Shown piece by piece: positions 26,400-35,099 of a DNA stretch of 64,000 nucleotides. The notes under the pieces were generated by a model. It was not told where the DNA came from. It saw nothing but the letters and a program-made list of their open reading frames with translations, and ran no database searches. Positions within the stretch are counted from its first letter, which is position 1; each line of letters begins with the position of its first letter. Made by a program: the position numbers and the translations under genes. The DNA comes from Beijerinckia mobilis (lineage in GTDB: Bacteria > Pseudomonadota > Alphaproteobacteria > Rhizobiales > Beijerinckiaceae), in assembly GCF_000745425.1 (NCBI RefSeq), contig NZ_JQJH01000010.1, forward strand, positions 1 to 64,000, given 5' to 3'.

Positions 26400-26893
26400 A
26401 GGCAAGCTCCGGATGAGTCAGCCGGCGTCAAGGAGGTGGGAAATATCCCGCGCCGGTATGCGTGAAGAAATTCTGGACCTCAAGAGAACAGGCGCAGGTT
26501 TGATTACACTGGTTTGCGCCGATTTTGGAGCCGTGGGCTGAAATCGCGGGTTAACAATCGTGAGCTGGGAGTCGCGGGCCAGGAGCCATGGGAATGCGCG
26601 GAGGACGAAACCTCGACCGATGTGTAAGCGATTCTCATGCCGATCACCAGAAGGCTGTAGCGAACCGCCGCGGCGCGTCGAACCGGCTGCAAGGTTTGCG
26701 ATGGGAAGAGCCATATCCCTTTTATGCCGGGTCAGCTTGCGTGGACCTTATGTGTGCCGTCTGCTGCTTACGTACGAACCGGCAAGGGGATGACGCTGTT
26801 TCGAGGATATTGGCGAGCGTTGCGCGTCGGGATTTGCGACCGGCATATTGTTGCTCGCCACAGGCACGCATTTCATCAACCCAGGATTGCCTC
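26400..26893. other. Divergent spacer without a convincing gene
   Basis: 494 bases between the aminotransferase and the DUF2214 gene. Open frames here lack family resemblance. Promoters for both flanking genes must lie here; none is clear. Confidence 0.45.
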
Positions 26894-27347
26894 ATGGTTT
26901 TGGATTTCATCCTCGCCAGTTTGCATCATCTCGCCATTTTCGCGCTCTTCGGCCTGCTCCTTGCCGAACTGTTGTTCCTGCGGCCCGGTTTCGACGCGGG
27001 CGCGCTGAAACGGATCAGCCGGCTGGATCTTGCCTATGGAATCGCCGCAGGCCTGGTGGTGATCTTCGGATTTTCGCGGGTCTTTTTTAGGCGCTAAGGA
27101 CCCGAATTTCTATTTCGATAATCCGGTCTTCTGGGCCAAGATCGGAGTGTTCGCCTTCATCGGCTTTCTCTCGCTGGTGCCGACCTTACGTTTCATTGAG
27201 TGGCGGCGCCATATTCGCCGTGATCCCGAATATTTTCCTCCGGCGCAGGAGGTGCGGCGTATGCACCGCATCGTTCATGCCGAGCTTGGACTGTTTTTTC
27301 TCCTGCCGATTCTCGCGGCCGCCATGGCGCGCGGAATCGGCTTGTAA
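26894..27347 (+). pseudogene. DUF2214 membrane protein, single-base frameshift
   Basis: Two overlapping frames together encode one ~150-residue DUF2214 protein with four membrane helices. The first frame (ATG 26894, AGGA 7 bases upstream) runs through LHHLAIFALFGLLLAELLFLRPG to FGFSRVFF and then meets a stop at 27095. The second frame continues with GAKDPNFYFDNPVFWAK and ends ...MARGIGL at 27347. The join is a run of six T at 27083-27088; with five T the frame is whole (RVFLGAKDPN). It may be a true inactivating indel, a sequencing error, or rescue by slippage. Function of the family is unknown. Confidence 0.85.
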
Positions 27348-27362
27348 AATCAGCTCGTGAAT

Positions 27363-27962
27363 TCAGGAAAGATCGTCGCAAAAATCGCAGAAATCGTCGC
27401 GTCCGAGCTTGTCGATGAGAAAGGAGAGGCCGGCGATGAATGCGGGAGACGCCGTCTCGAACCCCGGCACCTGCCGCAGCGCGGAGCCGGTGTCCGCCAC
27501 CTGCCGGGTGCCGGCACGTCCGCAGAAAACGCGGCCGAGATAATCGGCGAGCGCTGGAAACAGGCCTTTTCCGTAGCGGATGCGCAGCAGAAACAGGCGT
27601 GGATCGGAAGGCGTCATCATTCCTGATGTTTCGTTGCGGGTTCCATTATCGATGGCGGCGATGAGCTGCCACTGCCAGCTCTGTTCCCAATCGCGCCCCG
27701 CGATTTTTTCGTCGGAGAGCTGCCACTGCCGTAGGGAACCCATCTCACTCGTTCGCATTTCGTCGCTCGAATCGGCAGCATCGGCGATCGGTTGCAGGAT
27801 CAGCACTTCGAGTGCCTTGACGAGCCGATCGCGTTCGCGGTCATCGAGGGTTGGCAATGATGTCCAATACTCGAGTGGCAAACCATATTCGTCGCGCAGA
27901 AGATGATCGAATGCGGTGAGGCCGTCGGGATTGGTCGTGGGGGGATCTTGCGGGTTCGTCAT
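27363..27962 (-). CDS. Hypothetical protein, 199 residues
   Basis: No family recognised. An acidic, soluble protein: Pro/Asn/Thr-rich first 12 residues, a helical middle (ERDRLVKALEVLIL), Trp-rich RDWEQSWQWQLIAAI, and an Asp/Cys-rich end (GRDDFCDFCDDLS). The CDFC pair near the C-terminus could bind metal, but this is speculation. Convergent with the DUF2214 gene and divergent from the quinone oxidoreductase. No strong ribosome site. Confidence 0.6.
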   Translation of the reverse strand: MTNPQDPPTTNPDGLTAFDHLLRDEYGLPLEYWTSLPTLDDRERDRLVKALEVLILQPIADAADSSDEMRTSEMGSLRQWQLSDEKIAGRDWEQSWQWQLIAAIDNGTRNETSGMMTPSDPRLFLLRIRYGKGLFPALADYLGRVFCGRAGTRQVADTGSALRQVPGFETASPAFIAGLSFLIDKLGRDDFCDFCDDLS

Positions 27963-28126
27963 GAATGGACCAGAAAGGCTGCCGGGGAACCGCCGCGCTC
28001 TTTACGCTTTGGAGCCCTGTTGGCAAGAGCGGCTTGGAACATAAGATGAGGAAGGAGGCGCGGGCATCGCAAGATGATTCCCGCACGGCCCTCTGTTTGG
28101 AAGCGTCGATTGATGAGGGATGCTGC

Positions 28127-29143
28127 ATGACGGTGACAATTCCCGCCAGGATGCGCCAGATTAGTTTCGACGGGAAGGGCGGTCCCGAGGTCATTCGCGT
28201 TGGTGAGGGCGATGTTCCCTTGCCCGGCCCTGGCAAGGTGCTGATCGAAGTGCATGCGGCTGGCATCAACAGGCCGGATATTGTGCAGCGGGCGGGCTTT
28301 TATCCGCCGCCGCCGGGAGAAAGCGGTATTCCGGGTCTCGAGGTCGCGGGAAAAATCGTCAGGCTGGGCGATGGCGTGTCGCAATGGTCAGTTGGCGACG
28401 AAGTTTGCGCGCTGCTTGGCTCAGGTGGCTATGCGGAATATGCGCTGGCGGATGCCGCCCTGTGCCTGCCGGTGCCGAAAGCCTTGAGCCTGATCGAGGC
28501 CGCGGCGCTGCCGGAGACCTATTTCACCGTCTACGATAATGTGTTCCGGCGCGGCAACCTGCAGCGCGGCGAAACTTTTCTCGTGCATGGCGGCTCAAGC
28601 GGCATCGGCACCACGGCCATTCAACTGGCCAAGCAATTCGGCGCGACCGTCTTCACCACCGCAGGCTCGGCCGAAAAATGCGCCTTCTGCAAGACGCTCG
28701 GCGCCGATCATGCGATCGATTACAAGACCAGCGATTTCGTCGACGAAATCCGCAAGATTACCGATGCAAAACATCCAGTCGATCTCATTCTCGACATGGT
28801 TGGTGGCAGTTACATCGCCAAAAATCTGTCCTTGCTGAATTATGACGGCCGCATGGTGCAGATCGCCTTTCTGCAATCTCCGAAAGTCGCTTCGTTCGAT
28901 TTTCTGCCGCTCATGCTGCGGCGTCTGACGATTACCGGCTCGACTTTACGCGCCCGTGCTTTGGGGCAGAAGATCGATATTGCCATGGGCCTGCGCCAGA
29001 TGATCTGGCCTCTGCTCGATGAAGGCACGGTCAAACCCATCGTTCACGCGACTTTTCCGCTTGAGGAAGCACGCCAGGCGCATGAATTGATGGAATCCTC
29101 GGCGCATCTCGGCAAGATTCTGCTGCTGACCGGGCGTTCCTGA
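28127..29143 (+). CDS. NAD(P)H:quinone oxidoreductase, zinc-free MDR (PIG3-like)
   Basis: 338-residue medium-chain reductase using NADPH to reduce quinones or enones. N-terminal GroES-like half (about 1-150) with GKGGPEVIRVGE and EVHAAGINRPDIVQRAGFYPPPPG, then a Rossmann half with VHGGSSGIGTTAIQLAKQFGA. The usual zinc ligands of alcohol dehydrogenases are absent. The PPPPGESGIPGLEVAG run is the PIG3/QOR2 type. GAGGGA lies 6-7 bases before the ATG at 28127; the frame is open further upstream without a site. Single gene. Confidence 0.9.
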   Translation: MTVTIPARMRQISFDGKGGPEVIRVGEGDVPLPGPGKVLIEVHAAGINRPDIVQRAGFYPPPPGESGIPGLEVAGKIVRLGDGVSQWSVGDEVCALLGSGGYAEYALADAALCLPVPKALSLIEAAALPETYFTVYDNVFRRGNLQRGETFLVHGGSSGIGTTAIQLAKQFGATVFTTAGSAEKCAFCKTLGADHAIDYKTSDFVDEIRKITDAKHPVDLILDMVGGSYIAKNLSLLNYDGRMVQIAFLQSPKVASFDFLPLMLRRLTITGSTLRARALGQKIDIAMGLRQMIWPLLDEGTVKPIVHATFPLEEARQAHELMESSAHLGKILLLTGRS

Positions 29144-29183
29144 CGGCATAGCGGAAAGCCTGCCGTTTGGTGGGCTTCGCCGG

Positions 29184-30206
29184 TCAGGGCGCGACGGCCT
29201 GGTAGCGCTCGCCGAGGAACGCGGCGAGAGCAGCGAGAAAGGGCTCGGGCTGTTCAATATGCGGAACATGGCCTGAGCCTTCGATTTCGACGAGCTTGCC
29301 GTCCGGGAGATCTTTGACGGCGGCGCGTCCAAGCTCCGGCCAATGGCCGAGGGCGCCAATGTCTTCGCGTCTCGCGTAGCGGCGGAAGAAGACGCTGCGA
29401 TCCTCCTGGCCGATCATCAGCAGCACTGGCAGCTTGAGCAGCCCATATTCCTGCCGGATCGGCTGTTCGTAGATCATTCGATAAGTAAGGGCGGAGGCTT
29501 TTGCCGCGCGCGGATATTCACCGCTCTGCAGCATGCGGGTGAAGACCTCGACCTGGTGTTCCGCCTGGCTTGGCCAGCCGAGGAAGAAGGCCTTCATAAA
29601 GCCGCGATAGGATTCAGGCGTCTGCGCCAATTCCGTCTGGAGCAGGGTTTCAAGCGTCTGCGGTGGAATTGCGCTGCGATAATCTTCGAGGCCGATCGGG
29701 TTTTCGAGGATCAGCGCCGCCGTTATTTCCGGATAGGTCCGTGCGAAATAGACCGCCAGCATGCCGCCGAACGAATGTCCGACGACTGCGGCTTTGGTGA
29801 CGCCTCTATGGTCGAGCAATTGTTTCGTCGCGCGCGTCAATACGTCGAAACTGTAGTGAATATCCGGCTTCGAGGATTTGCCGAAGCCCAATTGATCGGG
29901 AACGATGACGCGGTACCCTTTTGTCGTCAGATAGCGAATAGTCGCTCCCCAATAATCTCCTGAAAAGCTCTTGCCATGCAGCAGAACCACCGTTCCACCA
30001 TTGGGCTGGTGAACCGGCGGCACATCCATATAGGCCATGCGCAAGGGCTGCCCTTCAAGGGTGAGATCGAAGAAGCCGACAGGATAGGGATAATCGATGC
30101 CTTCAAGGCCGATGCCGAGCGGAATCACTGGAGATTCCGCGATGGCGACATGGGCAAAGCAAAGAAATGTCGCGGTCACGAGAGAGCGAAAAATCTTTGA
30201 AGACAT
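29184..30206 (-). CDS. Secreted alpha/beta hydrolase
   Basis: 340 residues. A signal peptide (about 1-22, MSSKIFRSLVTATFLCFAHV then AIA|ES) targets it to the periplasm. The alpha/beta-hydrolase core follows: oxyanion region VVLLHGKSFSGDYW, nucleophile Ser in VVGHSFGGMLA (about residue 165), and catalytic His in EGSGHVPHIEQP near the C-terminus; an Asp acid is likely in GQEDRSVF. Substrate unknown; epoxide hydrolase, dehalogenase or esterase are possible. The ATG at 30206 is set by the signal peptide and a CAGGG site. Confidence 0.85.
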   Translation of the reverse strand: MSSKIFRSLVTATFLCFAHVAIAESPVIPLGIGLEGIDYPYPVGFFDLTLEGQPLRMAYMDVPPVHQPNGGTVVLLHGKSFSGDYWGATIRYLTTKGYRVIVPDQLGFGKSSKPDIHYSFDVLTRATKQLLDHRGVTKAAVVGHSFGGMLAVYFARTYPEITAALILENPIGLEDYRSAIPPQTLETLLQTELAQTPESYRGFMKAFFLGWPSQAEHQVEVFTRMLQSGEYPRAAKASALTYRMIYEQPIRQEYGLLKLPVLLMIGQEDRSVFFRRYARREDIGALGHWPELGRAAVKDLPDGKLVEIEGSGHVPHIEQPEPFLAALAAFLGERYQAVAP

Positions 30207-30331
30207 GGGCAAACCCTGGAAAGCATGAGTTCTGTCGGGGCAAAACGCGCATGGGCACCACAAAGTTGAGCTTGCGACATGAGGCGAGGACATTGGGTGC
30301 GACGACGCGGGCCGTATAGCATGGGAGCGGA

Positions 30332-30796
30332 ATGAAAATGTGGAAGAGACTTCATCCTCTCGGAATCGTGCGGCAAGGATATTCCTCTTTTGGTGCCGCT
30401 TTGGCTCTCACGCTGCTTCTCGACCTTTTGCCGGTCGCCGTTTCAGCTGCTGTGACACCCGGAGCGCCGACTGGAAGCTGGCTCGCCGAAAACATCGTTG
30501 GGGGCGGTGTGCTCGATCGTCTCCAGACCATACTGATGATCGATGAAAAGGGCTCAATGTCCGGCTTCGGCGGCTGCAACACCTTGCGGGGGAAGGTTAC
30601 CTTTGCTGGTGACGCGCTCTCCTTCGGTCCCATTATGTCCACGCGAAAGGCCTGCTCTCCGGCGATTATGGATCAGGAAACCAAATTTCTTTCTGCACTC
30701 GAACGGGTGCGCCGTTTCACCGTCGATACGGTTCGGCGCAAGTTGATTCTGTTTGACGAGGAAGGAACGCCCATTCTCGTTTTTGCGGCAAAATGA
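30332..30796 (+). CDS. META-domain (HslJ-like) exported protein
   Basis: 154 residues. An N-terminal hydrophobic segment (about 18-40) acts as signal sequence or anchor. The rest matches the META fold: GSWLAENIVGGGV, a strand, then SGFGGCNTLRGKVTFAGDALSFGPIMSTRKAC (described; Cys pair at about 85 and 107) and a final strand pair. Members of the family are periplasmic or outer-membrane associated and linked with stress or novobiocin resistance in E. coli (HslJ). Divergent from the hydrolase gene. Confidence 0.82.
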   Translation: MKMWKRLHPLGIVRQGYSSFGAALALTLLLDLLPVAVSAAVTPGAPTGSWLAENIVGGGVLDRLQTILMIDEKGSMSGFGGCNTLRGKVTFAGDALSFGPIMSTRKACSPAIMDQETKFLSALERVRRFTVDTVRRKLILFDEEGTPILVFAAK

Positions 30797-31099
30797 ATGC
30801 CGACAGGAAGGCACGAGAGGTCCCTTTCCTATGAATTTGTAGCGAATCCGTCAGGATTCCGTCATCGATCTCTTGACCATCGATCACTTCTCGTCTACCC
30901 GAAGCGCTCTTCGAGGCTCATGCCTCGGATCCGCTGGGGTCTTTCCCGGCGGTAGACGCACCCGTGGTCATGCGCCTTGCCTGGCACAATGACCTGTCGG
31001 TCGGCCTTCAGGCTGGCAGAGGAGGGCGCGTTCCTCAATCTCCGTTGGATCGCAGCAGCCTTCTCGGCTGCGGCATTCTGTTTCTTTCGAGGACACGCG
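30797..31099 (+). other. Leader region of rpsD
   Basis: About 300 bases with no gene. It should hold the rpsD promoter and 5' UTR. The GC-rich part from 30925 to 31030 could fold, and S4 controls its own synthesis in other bacteria, but I could not recognise a conserved operator structure. Confidence 0.4.
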
Positions 31100-31717
31100 A
31101 TGACAAAGCGCGCAGAAGCAAAATATAAAATCGACCGCCGTATGGGCCAGAACATCTGGGGCCGGTCGAAGAGCCCAGTCAACCGGCGTGAATATGGTCC
31201 CGGCCAGCACGGTCAGCGGCGCAAGGGCAAGCTTTCCGATTTCGGCACCCAGCTCAAGGCCAAGCAGAAGCTGAAAGGCTATTACGGTAATATTTCGGAA
31301 AAGCAGTTCCGGAAATATTACGCCGAAGCTATTCGTATGAAGGGCGACTCGGGCGACAACCTCATCGGTCTCCTCGAGCGCCGTCTCGATGCCGTGGTCT
31401 ATCGCGCGAAATTCGTCCCGACCGTCTTCGCATCGCGCCAGTTCATCAATCACGGCCACATCAAGGTGAATGGCCGCCGTGTGAACATCGCCTCGTATCA
31501 GGTGCGCGTCGGTGACGTGATCGAGGTCAAGGAAGCCTCACGCCAGCTCGCCCTCGTGCTCGAAGCATCGCAGCTCGCCGAGCGCGATGTGCCGGAATTC
31601 TATGAAGTCGATCATTCCAAGATGACAGCCAAGGTGACGCGCATCCCGCTGCCGGCGGAAGTGCCTTATCCGGTCATCATGGAACCCAATCTGGTGATCG
31701 AATTCTACTCGCGCTAA
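31100..31717 (+). CDS. rpsD: 30S ribosomal protein S4
   Basis: 205 residues, the normal alphaproteobacterial length. Binds 16S rRNA early in small-subunit assembly. Landmarks: [39 protein letters not shown] (residues about 26-50) and the S4 RNA-binding domain with [34 protein letters not shown] (about 93-126). GAGG lies 8 bases before the ATG at 31100; the frame stays open upstream but the family starts at [11 protein letters not shown]. Single-gene unit closed by the terminator at 31746. Confidence 0.98.
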   Translation: MTKRAEAKYKIDRRMGQNIWGRSKSPVNRREYGPGQHGQRRKGKLSDFGTQLKAKQKLKGYYGNISEKQFRKYYAEAIRMKGDSGDNLIGLLERRLDAVVYRAKFVPTVFASRQFINHGHIKVNGRRVNIASYQVRVGDVIEVKEASRQLALVLEASQLAERDVPEFYEVDHSKMTAKVTRIPLPAEVPYPVIMEPNLVIEFYSR

Positions 31718-31745
31718 GTCGCGAAGCATCGGTTCAGAAAATACA

Positions 31746-31770
31746 GGGCGGGGGAAACCTCGCCCTTTTT
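31746..31770 (+). terminator. Rho-independent terminator of rpsD
   Basis: 8-bp stem GGGCGGGG/CCTCGCCC (one G-T pair) closed by a GAAA tetraloop and followed by TTTTT. It lies 29 bases past the rpsD stop. Confidence 0.92.
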
Positions 31771-31780
31771 CTTTATGCCT

Positions 31781-31840
31781 GGAGCATTTCGGAAATATCC
31801 GGAAATGCTCCTCGTCAAAGAAATCAGAGCATTTTCCAAG
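31781..31840. repeat. Composite palindromic repeat, copy D (5' part)
   Basis: Hairpin GGAGCATTTCGG...CCGGAAATGCTCC at 31781-31811, then AGAGCATTTTCCAAG at 31826-31840, the left arm of the second module. The inner hairpin and right arm are absent. Compare 3564, 50641 and 55587. Confidence 0.65.
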
Positions 31841-31981
31841 CAATGGACGCGCGAAGCCGTTCACTTTGTCGGAAGGTGTTCCGGTGGTATCCGGTTCGTG
31901 GTCGTGCCTCCATCGCCTGATGTGGGCCCGATGCCGGGAAATCCGGCGGTGCGCAAACGGCACACCCACCGCGATAAGGAG

Positions 31982-32722
31982 TCAGAAAGCGTGTTCGCTT
32001 GTGTCTTTCTCCGCCGAATGCGCGTTGGCCGTGGGCCGATGGCGCTCGAACAGCGCGCGGGCGATGGAAAACAGCGGCGTCGTCAGGCGGCTGAGATCCT
32101 CGGCGCGGGAGACCATGCGGCCGCCGCGTTGCAATTCGCGGTCTAGGACGGCCATCGTTTTTGCGAGGCCAGGATCGTCATCCCGGAACCAGACCGGCAG
32201 AATGCGCGCCCAGGCGAGCACCAGCCCCTGCAATTTCAGGACGCCGACGGGGCCTTCCGAGTCGATTCCGGCGGCTTCCAGCATGAACCGCATGGAATTG
32301 ATGGCGACGCCATTCAGCGCGGCCGCTGCGAGGGGATCACGCTTTACCCATTCATGGATGCCTTCAAGACCGAGCTTGTAGGGCGCCATGGCGTCGAAAC
32401 GGCGCATTAGAACGTCGAAAAGCCGCTCCTTGGTCGATTCTCCAAGCAGTTCATCGGTCGAGGCATCAAGGACGATCTTGTCGATCTTGCGGGAAAAGGC
32501 CGCGAGAATCGCACCCTTGGAGGGAAAAGCATCCCGAAATTCCGAAAGGGTGACATTGGCTCGTGCGGCAATATCGGACAAGGTGATGTCTTCCCAGCGC
32601 CTTTCGCCAGCCAGTTCGAGAAGCGCATCAATGATGGCGTTCTTGACGTCGCCGGGAGCTTTCAGAATGACGCTGCGATCCTCGAAGGGACCATCATCAA
32701 AATCGCTGTTTTCTTCCGCCAT
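31982..32722 (-). CDS. TetR-type regulator with COQ9-like C-terminus
   Basis: 246 residues. The TetR helix-turn-helix is visible at about 28-75 (IIDALLELAGERRWEDITLSDIAARANVTLSEFRDAFPSKGAIL, described in part). The C-terminal domain (about 90-210) with LFDVLMRRFDAMAPYK and a later ARILPVWFRDDDPGLAKTMAVLDREL stretch is the COQ9/RpsU-divergently-encoded-like helical bundle common in Alphaproteobacteria. It could be a DNA-binding regulator or a lipid-binding helper of ubiquinone synthesis. GAGGA lies 6 bases before the ATG at 32722. Confidence 0.8.
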   Translation of the reverse strand: MAEENSDFDDGPFEDRSVILKAPGDVKNAIIDALLELAGERRWEDITLSDIAARANVTLSEFRDAFPSKGAILAAFSRKIDKIVLDASTDELLGESTKERLFDVLMRRFDAMAPYKLGLEGIHEWVKRDPLAAAALNGVAINSMRFMLEAAGIDSEGPVGVLKLQGLVLAWARILPVWFRDDDPGLAKTMAVLDRELQRGGRMVSRAEDLSRLTTPLFSIARALFERHRPTANAHSAEKDTSEHAF

Positions 32723-33071
32723 GGCCGTCCTCTTCCGTATCGTTGCCTTGCGCGATGCGATTGCCTTAGCGAATTGGACTCTCGAAGACATATCTCTTTG
32801 AAACAGTCTCGAAGAGAGCCTGTCCTAGTCGATCAATTTCCCTTCTTCTACCAAAGTGCATGGATCACATCTTTTTGTGATCCATCTCGTTCGGCGGACT
32901 GTCGCCGCGCAGGCGCAGGGCCAAAGGGCGACGAGTCAGGCTCACCACACTTTGATTTCATTTGAAAGCATAGGCTTTACCGCTTCGCATGACAATGTGT
33001 GCCGTTGGGGACAATATGATGCGAAGGTCTTAAAAAAGCGGGATGACAGCTGCAATTTTAATTTTGGGCTT
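32723..33071. other. Spacer without a gene
   Basis: 349 bases between two minus-strand genes. A GATCACA...TGTGATC inverted repeat lies at 32863-32884 (GGATCACATCTTTTTGTGATCC), which on either strand is a hairpin with T-rich loop, possibly a terminator or operator. Otherwise nothing recognised. Confidence 0.45.
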
Positions 33072-33899
33072 TCATCCGGCCAATTCGGCAGCGCGCTTTC
33101 TGGCGGCTTGCGCTGCCTGTTCCATCAGCGGCGCAAGGCCGTTTTGCGCCATCAGCACCTCAAGGGCGGCAGCGGTTGTGCCGCCGGGTGAGGTGACGTT
33201 CTCGCGCAATTGCGCGGGCCTGATGCCGGTTTCATGCATGAGCAGGCCGCCCGCGCCCTCTACGGTCGCCCGTGCGAGCCGTTCCGAAATGTCCTGAGGC
33301 AGGCCCAGCGCGACGCCCGCCTGGCTGAGGCATTCCACGAAATAGAAGACATAGGCAGGACCTGAGCCGGAAATGGCTGTGACCGCGTCGATCAAAGCTT
33401 CATCGTCCAGCCATTCGACCGATCCGGCAGCGCCGAGCAAGGTCGTCGCGAAAGCCTGTTGTTCCTGTGTCAGCTCCGGTCCTGCGACGGCACCGGTGAT
33501 GCCGAGCCCGATGGAAGCTGGCAGATTGGGCATGGCGCGGACGATGGCGCCCGCATGCGGAAAGTGGTGCCGAAGTGTGGCGATCGTCTTGCCGGCGAGG
33601 ATGGAAATGATCAGCGTCCTGCCGTCCACATAGTGCTGCAGTGCCGGAGCGGCCTTGTCGAGCATTTGCGGCTTGATCGCCAGGAGTAGGACTTGGGCTA
33701 TGAGAGGATGCGGCGCTAATGTCAGCCCATGTTGAACGGCCAAAGCCGAGAGCGCTGGCGACGGATGCGGATCGATGACGCCGATATTGGCGCCGGGTAG
33801 GCCCAGCGAAAGCCAGCTCTCGAGCAAAGCACTCCCCATCTTGCCGGCCCCTGCCAGGATCAGACTTTGTGGAAAGACAAGGGTCGCTTCGTCGGCCAT
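33072..33899 (-). CDS. proC: Pyrroline-5-carboxylate reductase
   Basis: 275 residues. Last step of proline synthesis: NAD(P)H reduction of pyrroline-5-carboxylate. The dinucleotide motif is LILAGAGKMGSALLESWL near the start; VRAMPNLPASIGLG and the C-terminal signature ALIDAVTAISGSGPAYVFYFVE followed by the helical dimerisation domain (EGAGGLLMHETG, LRENVTSPGGTTAAALEVL) are clear. The ATG at 33899 fits the family N-terminus; a longer frame to 33962 has no better site. The ybjN-like gene lies 311 bases upstream on the same strand, a neighbourhood seen in related genomes. Confidence 0.95.
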   Translation of the reverse strand: MADEATLVFPQSLILAGAGKMGSALLESWLSLGLPGANIGVIDPHPSPALSALAVQHGLTLAPHPLIAQVLLLAIKPQMLDKAAPALQHYVDGRTLIISILAGKTIATLRHHFPHAGAIVRAMPNLPASIGLGITGAVAGPELTQEQQAFATTLLGAAGSVEWLDDEALIDAVTAISGSGPAYVFYFVECLSQAGVALGLPQDISERLARATVEGAGGLLMHETGIRPAQLRENVTSPGGTTAAALEVLMAQNGLAPLMEQAAQAARKRAAELAG

Positions 33900-34210
33900 G
33901 GGATCTCTGAACTCGGGAGGAAAGAATGGATGATCGGTGGCTGACCTCAAAAGATTTGCCACTGCTGATAAGGTTGAATCGTTTTACAATTTCATTGCTT
34001 TGAAAAATACTTGGATTTTTTCTCGTGAGGGTGCTGCCAGATAATCATTCAGCAAATAAATCAGATAAATACGACATTTATTTCATATTTGGCTTTAGCA
34101 GGTCATGTCTCTCTGCCATCCCGATAATTTCAACGGATTTTCAATAGCTAACAAATAAAAGTTCAACTTTAATTGAAAGGCATCCGATTAATCGAACCTG
34201 CGGTTGTCTT
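33900..34210. other. AT-rich spacer upstream of proC
   Basis: 311 bases, strongly AT-rich between 33975 and 34180, likely carrying the proC promoter. No gene or defined operator was seen. Confidence 0.4.
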
Positions 34211-34711
34211 TCAGGCTCGCCCCTGCGTGACGATCAGCGCTTGTTCCAGCGCCTCCCGGCTGCTGCGCCCGGCCCAGACCACGAATTGAAACGCCTGATA
34301 ATAGCGTTCGCAGGTGACCACGGCGTTGGTGAGGACGGTCTCGCACTGGCGCCCGTTGAGATCAGCTCCGCCCGCGAGCACGATCGTGTGCCGGAACATG
34401 ATGACGCCGTCCTGCGGCCAGATGTCGAAATGACCAAGCCATAATTGCTCGTTGATGAGGGCGATCAGCGACAGAACCTCGTTGCCACGGGCAGGCGGAA
34501 TTTTGAGATCAAAGACGCAGGCAATATGCAGGGCTTCCATATCGGCGAGCCAGGTGAAGGCGACATTGTAATCGGTCCATTCGCCCGTGACGCTGATGGA
34601 CAATTCATCCTCGCCATCGCGGTCGAACGCCCATTGATGCTGCGCCGCAAGTCTCTCGATCAAATCGACCGGATGTTCGCTACGATCAGCCGCGAAATGA
34701 GGAAACGCCAT
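34211..34711 (-). CDS. YbjN-domain protein
   Basis: 166 residues, one YbjN domain (about 15-155): WAFDRDGEDELSISVTGEW, a central IALINEQLWLGHFDIWPQDG stretch and a C-terminal helix pair. The fold is shared with type III secretion chaperones. The E. coli member affects stress responses and motility, but the biochemical role is unknown. GAGG lies 7 bases before the ATG. It lies upstream of proC on the same strand. Confidence 0.85.
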   Translation of the reverse strand: MAFPHFAADRSEHPVDLIERLAAQHQWAFDRDGEDELSISVTGEWTDYNVAFTWLADMEALHIACVFDLKIPPARGNEVLSLIALINEQLWLGHFDIWPQDGVIMFRHTIVLAGGADLNGRQCETVLTNAVVTCERYYQAFQFVVWAGRSSREALEQALIVTQGRA

Positions 34712-35099
34712 TACAAAGCCTCGACAAGGGTACTGACAAACGCTTTCCCCTGCTGCCTGAATGAGCCGGAGGAAATTAGATATGGAGACCTGGGGGAGTT
34801 TTCCCCTTCGGAATCAATGAACTTTAAGGATCGTTCCGGACTATTCGAAAGATTTCCGGAATCGACGGCTACCATTTGTAAAGGAATCATAACGTCTCCC
34901 TTTCTGGCAACCGCCTGATGTTCTCTCGCCGGGGTTGTCCCCCGAACTTATCGGTCTGGCCGACAAATTTCCGACTTTATGGTGTTTGATGTGGGTCATT
35001 CGTTCTCGATCCGATCGTCTTCCCGGATAGCCGTCGAGGCTTGCTCCGCCCTGAAGGGATGGAGTTGGCGGGGAGCGGCTGCTTAGCTAAAATGGACCT
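34712..35099. other. Divergent spacer without a gene
   Basis: 388 bases between ybjN and the metallopeptidase gene. Contains TCCGGA-type short inverted repeats (34836 and 34856) but no recognised operator. Confidence 0.4.

Noticed and set aside
25428-26465. 345-codon plus-strand open frame opposite the aminotransferase
   Set aside because: The minus-strand enzyme has all class-III landmarks; the plus frame has no family likeness and no ribosome site.
27083-27097. Programmed ribosomal frameshifting at the T6 run as the default explanation
   Set aside because: No downstream stimulator structure was seen, and no known recoding in DUF2214. A simple indel is more likely, though not proven.
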